Shown here piece by piece: positions 7,789 to 12,898 of a DNA stretch of 12,898 nt. Origin of the DNA: Larix sibirica (lineage: Eukaryota > Streptophyta > Pinopsida > Pinales > Pinaceae); contig NWUY0300002180.1 of NCBI GenBank assembly GCA_004151065.3, forward strand, positions 56,253 to 69,150, in the 5' to 3' direction. Numbering within the stretch: position 1 is the first letter of the stretch; each line of letters opens with the position of its first letter. Below the pieces are notes generated by a model. The model was not told the DNA's origin, searched no databases, and worked only from the letters and a program-made list of their open reading frames with translations. The position numbers were made by a program, and so were the translations under genes.

Positions 7789-9144
7789 TTCTAGTCAACT
7801 CCTTTGTTATCACATGTGAATTTCAACACTTGAAGGAATTATAATCTAGTTACAACAAACATTACTTTGATTTCCATCACTAGTGTATAAGTAAATTAGT
7901 TATAAAACTGCTACATGCACATAACCAAGTTTATGTGAAGAATTTGTAACAATATATGTTGAAAATAAAATTACTAGTTTAAACAAGCAATTTCATAAGC
8001 ACATTTTTTTTTTTACCACTAAAAGTCACAATTCTCATTCAAATGTAATGACTAGCAAACAAATCACAAGGTAATGGAGCATCAACACGTAGTGTTTCAA
8101 TCTTGTGGAAGAGCATGCCTTTGATTGCTCCAATAGTAAAAATCACGTATGAGTTGAGTGAAAATGTGTAAACACCAATATTTTGGATGATTTTGTTGCA
8201 TGGGTCTAAGGTGATGTACACGAATAATAAAAATTAACCTCATTAGATATAACTAGAGCAAACAAACAAATTCAATCATCAAGGTAGGGTTAAAACCACC
8301 CAACAACCCTTCAAGGAGCAAGATCTAGGGCTAAGATAAGAGATTATGGGCCAACCTAAAAGACAACAATATACCTAATATTTGTGTAGTTGGGACATGT
8401 TGGAATTTTCTTTTGATAATCGTGTGTTGAGATAGTGAAAGATATTTTCATATGTGATAGTTAGGAGTATGTCATTCCTTAGTGATCGAGATTCGAGCAA
8501 TCCTACTTAGAAATGCATTTTGTATTGTGCAACACAAGGGGTGTTACAAACACTCACAAAGAGACAAAATCAATGTAGGTGAAAGACAAATAATGGTTAG
8601 GGGAATAAAACTACTTAGTGGGACAAAGGTCACATTGGTGTGAATCCTACATGGAATCCCTAATTAAGAATTTGGGAAAGGGAAGTGTGGCTTCAAAAGT
8701 GGCCAAAGGTGCTAAGTGGGTGACTTGGGTGTCTTAACAATTGACTCAAAAATACCAAACTAAAATGCTACCAAAAGGAAGGGCCTAAAACATACAAAGT
8801 AAGGATAAAGTGATGTTGGCCCTTGCACTAGTATAACTTGCTCCACTTTACAGAATTGTGGAATGTATATGAAGGTGCTTAAAGTTTGCATTTATAGGGG
8901 CCATTCATGGGTTGTGTGATTGGGTGACAAGTCTAGGTTTTTACATTACATTTTCTCCATTAACAAAAAAAACTCATCTGAAGATGTAAATTGTTGAAAT
9001 GTCTACCAACCATGTGTGAACTAAGTAACAAAAACAATGTTGGAGTGAAAGGGAGAATGGAAGATACCATACTTGTACTTGTGATGGGGATTCTTCACAT
9101 TTTGTTGTGGATGAAGGGTTTGGTTGATCAAAACCTTTATGCAT
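7789..9144. other. Unassigned spacer between two retroelement remnants
   Basis: About 1.36 kb without a supported gene. A T10 run lies near 8005-8014. A minus-strand frame from about 8234 to 8039 (ending at the TGA that precedes the T-run side) has no stop for about 65 codons and looks mildly protein-like (YITLDPCNKIIQNIGVYTF), but I recognise no family. The sequence before the LTR (8940-9144) contains an A-rich run at about 8965-8972. No RNA gene is evident. Confidence 0.4.
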
Positions 9145-9223
9145 TGTAATATACCTAGGATATATTACCACTATGTAATAAATAAATCTTATGAAATCTT
9201 ATGTAATAATAGTCACTAGGACA

Positions 9224-9250
9224 TTATCATTAATGTAGTAATAATGATAA
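9224..9250. repeat. Perfect 9-bp inverted repeat inside the LTR
   Basis: TTATCATTA (9224-9232) pairs with TAATGATAA (9242-9250) across a 9-nt loop. It is one of three inverted repeats in this LTR, with 9147-9167 and 9289-9304 (GTGTAT/ATACAC). Confidence 0.75.
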
Positions 9251-9288
9251 GTCATGCATTTTTCGAAGGACACGATTTATTACTCTTT

Positions 9289-9304
9289 GTGTATTTATAT
9301 ACAC
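9289..9304 (+). promoter_or_regulatory. TATA-like core within the LTR
   Basis: TATTTATATA (9292-9301) lies inside the 16-bp inverted repeat GTGTATTTATATACAC. LTRs carry the element's own RNA polymerase II promoter in the U3 part, and a TATA box about 120 bp from the LTR end is a plausible position. Function is not shown. Confidence 0.4.
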
Positions 9305-9423
9305 ATCTATTGTACTCAAGTAATCATTATGGAACATATGAATAATAAATAATATATCATCGAGAAGTTATATGGATTTGTCCTTGTTACTGAAGTGAAG
9401 TAACCTATTGGGTTGGATTCAAT

Positions 9424-9434
9424 TGGTATCAGAG
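9424..9434 (+). promoter_or_regulatory. Primer-binding site, initiator-Met tRNA type
   Basis: TGGTATCAGAG matches the complement of the 3' end of plant initiator-methionine tRNA over 11 bases. This tRNA is the usual minus-strand DNA primer of plant copia and many gypsy elements. It starts two bases after the CA at the LTR end. The following bases (AGGATT) diverge from the fuller consensus, which is consistent with decay or a short site. Confidence 0.85.
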
Positions 9435-9475
9435 AGGATTTTAATTCCATGTAAAAGAAGAAAGAATACGAGTTT

Positions 9476-9521
9476 AAAAAGAGAAGAAGAAGAGGAAGAG
9501 GAAAAAAGAAAGGAAGAAAAA
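9476..9521 (+). repeat. 46-nt uninterrupted purine tract in the leader
   Basis: Every base from 9476 to 9521 is A or G, with GAAGAAGAAGAGGAAGAGG in the middle. It lies between the primer-binding site and gag. It is at the wrong end of the element for the polypurine tract that primes plus-strand synthesis, so it is most simply a low-complexity leader segment. Confidence 0.7.
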
Positions 9522-9881
9522 CAAATTACTTTGGGTTAGTGGCCAAAATCTTTATTCCATGATAAGAATAAAAAGATTATGGCATGAATTTTCACATAAG
9601 TGGTAATAAGATCAAAAAACAATTCTTCCAATTTCTTTAATGTGCATGTGAACAAGTTTAATTCAAGAAAAAGATTATCTATTGCCATAAAAATAAATTC
9701 AAAAGTAAGTTATGTAAGAGTAAATAAGTGAAAATATTGATAACTTGAATAAAAGTGAAAATTTATTAGTGAAAAGTGGAATAGCAGTAAACTAAAACAC
9801 AATGTAAATGTGATATACTTTCGAATTAAAAAGGAAAAAAAAAATTGTTGCCATACATATACCCATTGCATAAGTTATTAA

Positions 9882-10148
9882 GGACCTCCCAACACTGAGG
9901 TAAATAAAACAATGAAAAAGTTGGAGGCCAATATTGACACCAAAATCACAACCACATTATGGGAATTCAACAAAAAATTTGAAACACTCAAATATGAGTT
10001 AGAAGCCTTAAGAAATGGAAGTAAACAAATAAATATCCCAAATTCATTTTTGCGGTCACACCATTCATCTAATAATACAACTTCGTTTAATGGCATTATA
10101 CACAAAGTAAAAATGGAAGTACCGAAATTTGATGACGAGGATGATTGA
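9882..10148 (+). pseudogene. N-terminal part of retrotransposon gag (Ty3/gypsy-like)
   Basis: The frame is open from 9882, after the TAA at 9879-9881, to a TGA at 10146-10148. It has an ATG at 9912 giving 78 codons. The protein is lysine- and glutamate-rich with a likely helical or coiled-coil stretch (LWEFNKKFETLKYELEALR), and ends KMEVPKFDDEDD. In plant gypsy gags a helical region precedes a motif of the form VPKFDGxDPxGW, so the frame stops just where the retrotrans_gag core should begin. It sits about 480 bases downstream of the primer-binding site, as expected for gag. The start is uncertain because coding-like text continues upstream of the ATG. Everything after 10148 is missing. Confidence 0.55.
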
Positions 10149-10159
10149 GAAGGCACACN

Positions 10160-11653
10160 TGTCAATACTCGTGAATGAACTCTTCGGTATGACATATATA
10201 TCTTCTTGGTTGTTGACGACCATTGGCAAGAAGCGATCCACTGATAGTGAATCTTCTCTCTTGCAGGTTTCTTCAAAATGAAGCATATGTCTGAAGAATG
10301 GGTGTGCTTTCCACAATGCTTGCAAGGATGAAGATCAAAAAACTGATCTTTCATGTAGCCAACTCGATCACAGTGTTAGCATGTCGAACTCTGAACTAGA
10401 ATGAATGAATATGAACTCTCGTTGAGGAATCTAGCTCTATCACTTCCTTGTCCTGTCCAAGACCGGTTTTGTGCGTGTTATGGTTGATCTCTTCCCATGG
10501 TCTAATGATGGGCTTGGAAGGAACAAGCAAAATCTTTGTATGCAGAACTTCATCTTCATTTTCTTTTTCTTATGTTGGGGTGACACTTATTTGTTTATAT
10601 GCTTCTAAAGTGGCGTCATTCTGTGCAGGTTGCTGAACAAAATCATAGAGAGGATTATTCTGAACAGGAACAAGTTCAAAATGTCTTTCTTCTTGTAGAA
10701 GTTGCGACTCAAGCTAAAGAAACTCAGTAGTGTCTTGCATATCTTTTAGACAATCTCGAATGTGAGTGAGGGTAGTCTTGTCGACCATGACAGTGTTGTC
10801 AACAGAGGAAAGTAACAGAGTGTTCAATAACTCTACCAAGCCATTTATTCTCGCCATTGAAAAAATGATTTAAGGACTCACTCAAATAGTGAAGAGCTTC
10901 TTGCAACTCCACCATTTTACAAGCACTCAACAATTCCAACTTAGAAAAAATAAAGGGTGTCGGTCTCCAGCGAGAATGCACCCAAGTACAATGCAATTTA
11001 GTTCAACTCACTTTCAATGAAAACTTACAAAAAACAATATTTGCAAGTTACAATTGATCTTTTCAAAATGAATACTTTACCTCTCAGTCCTTTGATGATT
11101 GGCGTCGATATGGTGTCAAGGCCACCAAAACAACATGCCAATTGTTTTATGGAGACCCCATGGGCACAATAAGGTCATAGTAAAGCTATATATTTCCTTG
11201 ATTGAATGGAGATGATCCTTATGAATGGATACCTCCAATTTTGAATGTCAGATGAGAACTGCTCCTCTCAAGCTAAGGCCGAGAAAACCTCTCTTCGTCT
11301 CCTGAACAAGTAATTTCAAGTCCTCTTCATCGTCGTTTATTTTTGCCTCATCCACCTTTTCTTTCAAATATTCAAAAATAAAAATGACTTGTTCTTGCGA
11401 TGGAAATGTCAAAAGAGGAAGCTATTGGTCTTCATACTCAATATGTTGTTTTTTTTCATAGAAGATACATAAACACATTCTACAACCCTCTCAAACACAT
11501 AAAGGCGAACAAACCTTTCACTATGTCAAATAACACAACATGATAAATGGAGGAAAGTAATTGGAGTAAAATTATTTATTTCCAAGGTATTATCATGCTC
11601 AGCCCCTTTTCATTTATTAGATACCAACGGTCTTTCTCCTAAGACCAAAACCT
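10160..11653 (-). pseudogene. Gag-like relic with tandem CCHC zinc knuckles
   Basis: Reading down the minus strand, protein-like text runs from about 11653 to 10160 through several frames. From 11460 to 11119 one frame holds 114 codons with stops at 11424-11422 and 11250-11248. From 10915 (ATG) the text MVELQEALHYLSESLNHFF shifts frame near 10860 and then runs to about 10396 with stops at 10716-10714 and 10572-10570. The segment includes PWEEINHNTHKTGLGQDKE (about 10500-10444). After another shift near 10395 it enters two CCHC knuckles and a basic, serine-rich tail (WSSTTKKIYMSYRR). Zinc knuckles late in the protein are the layout of a retroelement gag with its nucleocapsid. The 11100-10940 part is not clearly coding. 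I cannot assign the family, and no protease or polymerase follows because the relic ends at the junction near 10160. Confidence 0.6.
10283..10381 (-). other. Tandem CX2CX4HX4C zinc knuckles, one degraded
   Basis: The second knuckle is intact: CKHCGKHTHSSDIC (10324-10283) fits CX2CX4HX4C exactly. Fourteen codons earlier, measured from the last Cys position, the first knuckle reads C-stop-H-C-DRVG-Y-MKDQ-F (10381-10340) in the same frame. Its spacing is exact, but three positions are damaged: a TAA at 10378-10376, Tyr for the expected His, and Phe for the last Cys. Each is explicable by one base change. CCHC knuckles bind single-stranded nucleic acid in nucleocapsid proteins. The preserved spacing makes chance unlikely. 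Confidence 0.75.
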
Positions 11654-11879
11654 GCAGATATATATAGTCATATACAATCATAAGTACACCAAAAAATAAT
11701 TGAATATTGTTGTTATTGCCCAACATTTCTCATGTGGCATGAACATGGTGAACTTACGAACATATCCAATGCACACATAGGCACACAAATGAAGCACAAA
11801 CTCCAAATGATACCTTAGCGCCCAAAACACATAACCTTAGTGTGTGAGAGGTGTAAATTGTGTGAACACAGCGATGGAG
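11654..11879. other. Short unassigned spacer before the right LTR
   Basis: AT-rich sequence of about 225 bases with no supported gene. On the minus strand, TGCAG at about 11658-11654 precedes the start of the gag-like relic and could be a splice acceptor or coincidence. Confidence 0.3.
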
Positions 11880-11959
11880 TGTTGAAAAAGTACCAAGAAA
11901 GTGTTTTTCCACCTTGTGATGCCTAGGGGTGGATAAGACATTAAAAGTGGTCCCTAGTC

Positions 11960-12056
11960 ACTTTATTAAAGTGAGAAGCACTTTATAATTTTAAAGTCAC
12001 NTTTATAAAGTTTGCTCACTGTTCTATTTTTTAATTGACTTTATGAGAAATAAAGT
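11960..12056. repeat. Four consecutive ACTTTA...TAAAGT palindromes
   Basis: The motif pair recurs at 11960-11972 (ACTTTATTAAAGT), 11980-11997 (ACTTTATAATTTTAAAGT), 11999-12011 (with an ambiguous base at 12001) and 12038-12056 (ACTTTAT, 5-nt loop, ATAAAGT). Each can form a short hairpin, and together they form a degenerate array of hairpins near the left end of the LTR-like segment. Confidence 0.7.
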
Positions 12057-12393
12057 GGGTGAGAAATTAAAAAGGTCATTAATGTACTCAAGTGAAAAGT
12101 GCAATAAATTCATTTATTAAATTATTAATGAGCATTTTATGTGAGCCTTTATCTCATTGAGGCAAGATCTAATCTTGGCCATTGATCTCAAGAAGAAGTT
12201 ACCATGAACAAAAAGGGGAGAAACTAGGGATTGAGGCATTCATTCACTCATTGTGATCTAAGAGATTTGGAGAGCAAGAGAAAAGAGGAGAAAGGAAAGA
12301 GAGAAAAACCCTTGAAGAATTTGCAGACTGAGCATGGGCACAAATTCCAAGAAGGGCACATTTCCCTAGACAAATTCATACAACAGAGAGAAT

Positions 12394-12717
12394 CTGTACA
12401 GCACAGAAATCGAGGAATTTTGTACAGCATTTATTGTAGTCCATACCGACATAGAAATCGAGGAGAATGGCATTGTTTTCGAGGCAGAAAATAGACACGA
12501 ATTTCGAGGCAGATGTATAATAATTAAAGATGTCCGTACAGGCAGAAATTGGCACAGATTTCAAGGCATAGAATCAGCACAGAAATCAAGAAAACACAGT
12601 CCATACAACTCGCACATGTGAGACAGTACATCACAATTGTCTAGGAGGCCGTACAGTTCCATTTTTGAGGAATCTGTACAATAGGTTTGTCAATGAGATG
12701 CTGGCACAGTTTTCGAG
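12394..12717 (+). repeat. Degenerate ~25-bp minisatellite, core GGCACAGAAATCGAGG
   Basis: Copies of the core GCACAGAAATCGAGG, with variants, start at 12401, 12448, 12469, 12494, 12551, 12577 and 12703, with a weaker one near 12652. Spacings of 47, 21, 25, 57, 26, 75 and 51 cluster around multiples of about 25. Between cores the word CTGTACA or CGTACA recurs (12394, 12420, 12534, 12650, 12674). The unit is therefore about 25-26 bp, with some copies eroded beyond recognition. Confidence 0.65.
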
Positions 12718-12772
12718 AAGAAAATAAAAGGAGATAAGTACTGTTGTAATTTTTATAATTTGTCTATGAAGA

Positions 12773-12778
12773 AATAAA
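12773..12778 (+). terminator. Candidate polyadenylation signal AATAAA
   Basis: AATAAA lies in the 3' part of the LTR-like segment, followed by a pyrimidine-rich stretch (CTCTCTCCTATTC). This is where an LTR's polyadenylation signal would be expected. A second AATAAA is at 12723-12728. The word is common in AT-rich DNA, so this is weak support on its own. Confidence 0.3.
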
Positions 12779-12898
12779 ATCTCTCTCCTATTCAAGTTTT
12801 CCCTTCGAGGTTTTTCCTGAGACAAATTCGCTAAAAATTTATGTGTCTAAATTTTTCATGTGGTTGATTTAAATTTCTGTAGATAAAAAAATTGTAAA

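Larger units (their letters stand above)
9145..9421 (+). repeat. 5' LTR of a retrotransposon (single copy in window)
   Basis: The segment ends at CA (9420-9421), two bases before a tRNA-type primer-binding site, which fixes its right end. I place the left end at TG 9145 because a strong inverted repeat (TAATATA, 9147-9153, with TATATTA, 9161-9167) starts there, as often seen at plant LTR starts. A start further left, for example TG at about 8992 or 9014, cannot be excluded. The segment contains a TATA-like core (9292-9301) and several AATAA-type polyadenylation-like words around 9341-9355. No second copy lies in the window, so the 3' half of the element is missing or outside. Confidence 0.65.
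9145..10158 (+). mobile_element. Truncated LTR retrotransposon: LTR, primer-binding site, gag start
   Basis: The order LTR, TGGTATCAGAG site, purine-rich leader, gag N-terminus is exactly that of the 5' end of a plant LTR retrotransposon. The gag text ending VPKFDDEDD resembles Ty3/gypsy-type plant gags, where a [VI]P[KR]FDG-x-[DN]-P-x-G-W motif occurs. The assignment to gypsy rather than copia rests on that short match. The element is cut at about 10148-10160, where antisense sequence from another relic begins. Protease, reverse transcriptase, RNase H and integrase are all absent. Confidence 0.65.
11880..12898 (+). repeat. Long LTR-like segment, cut by the window end
   Basis: From TGTTG at 11880 the sequence has the look of a plant LTR in plus orientation. 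It has a palindrome-rich start (11960-12056), a purine-rich transcript-leader-like part (12230-12330), a minisatellite (12394-12717), AATAAA words at 12723-12728 and 12773-12778, and a terminal part with GAGGTTTTTCC (12807-12817). The last resembles the GGTTTTTCCACGT-type sequence common near the 3' end of plant copia LTRs. The 3' end, primer-binding site and any gag lie beyond the window, so neither the LTR nature nor the class is proven. The 87-codon frame at 12231-12494 is judged non-coding. The start at 11880 is a best guess. Confidence 0.45.

Noticed and set aside
9878-10159. Downstream half of the 158-codon antisense frame 10354-9878
   Set aside because: Only the part above about 10160 belongs to the zinc-knuckle relic. 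Below that the frame is antisense to the plus-strand gag and its text is low-complexity serine and leucine.
10940-11080. Possible intron in the antisense relic (AGGTAAAGT donor, TTTTTTCTAAG acceptor)
   Set aside because: Splice-like signals are present, but joining the flanking frames at these points does not keep a reading frame. Simple decay explains the gap as well.
11605-11620. TTGGTATC on the minus strand as a primer-binding site for the antisense relic
   Set aside because: Only about eight bases match and the following bases (TAATAAATG) do not. No LTR end in CA lies directly beside it.
12231-12494. 87-codon plus-strand frame
   Set aside because: It runs through the purine-rich leader and the minisatellite of the LTR-like segment. 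The residues are K/E/R-rich low complexity followed by repeat-derived text.
1-12898. CRISPR arrays, bacterial operons, phage or defence systems
   Set aside because: There are no regularly spaced identical repeats, no long intact frames and no ribosome-binding pattern. Composition and the primer-binding site point to a plant nuclear genome.

Overview
The window reads as eukaryotic, repeat-rich intergenic DNA from a land plant, most likely a gymnosperm (conifer-like). It is AT-rich, and I see no intact gene, tRNA, rRNA, operon or ribosome-binding pattern. What can be recognised is the debris of plant LTR retrotransposons. The conifer assignment is inference from composition and the density of decayed elements, not from a diagnostic gene. 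Single ambiguous bases lie at 826, 10159 and 12001.

Left part (1-4214): the minus strand of 1-774 carries a decayed protein-like frame of unknown family. It is followed by a 32-bp-period direct repeat (867-920), two perfect inverted repeats built on the same AGTCAAACTC core (1098-1196), a cluster of four CATGCATG palindromes (2362-2571) and an ACTCG-rich block starting CAATGTTTT at 3013 that may be the decayed end of a hAT-type DNA transposon. The rest is AT-rich sequence I cannot assign.

Middle part (4215-7788): two diverged direct repeats of about 0.4 kb (4215-4619 and 7409-7788) bracket about 2.8 kb. Inside are a degenerate ~75-bp tandem array (about 5149-5490) and a short frame at 6826-6960 that matches the start of a Ty1/copia-type integrase core. 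I read this as an old, internally eroded LTR retrotransposon.

Right part (9145-12898): an LTR-like segment (9145-9421) is followed directly by a primer-binding site matching the initiator-Met tRNA type (TGGTATCAGAG, 9424-9434), a 46-nt pure-purine tract, and the N-terminal part of a gag that stops near 10148. There it abuts an antisense gag-like relic (about 11653 down to 10160) with a tandem pair of CCHC zinc knuckles, one intact and one degraded. From about 11880 to the window end lies what looks like a long plus-strand LTR, open at its right edge. It contains a run of ACTTTA/TAAAGT palindromes and a degenerate ~25-bp minisatellite.

The layout is one of nested or abutting insertions of unrelated elements, all broken. 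I saw no evidence for a functioning multi-gene system. The points most worth following up are the antisense double-zinc-knuckle gag relic, the LTR minisatellite and the perfect palindromes.
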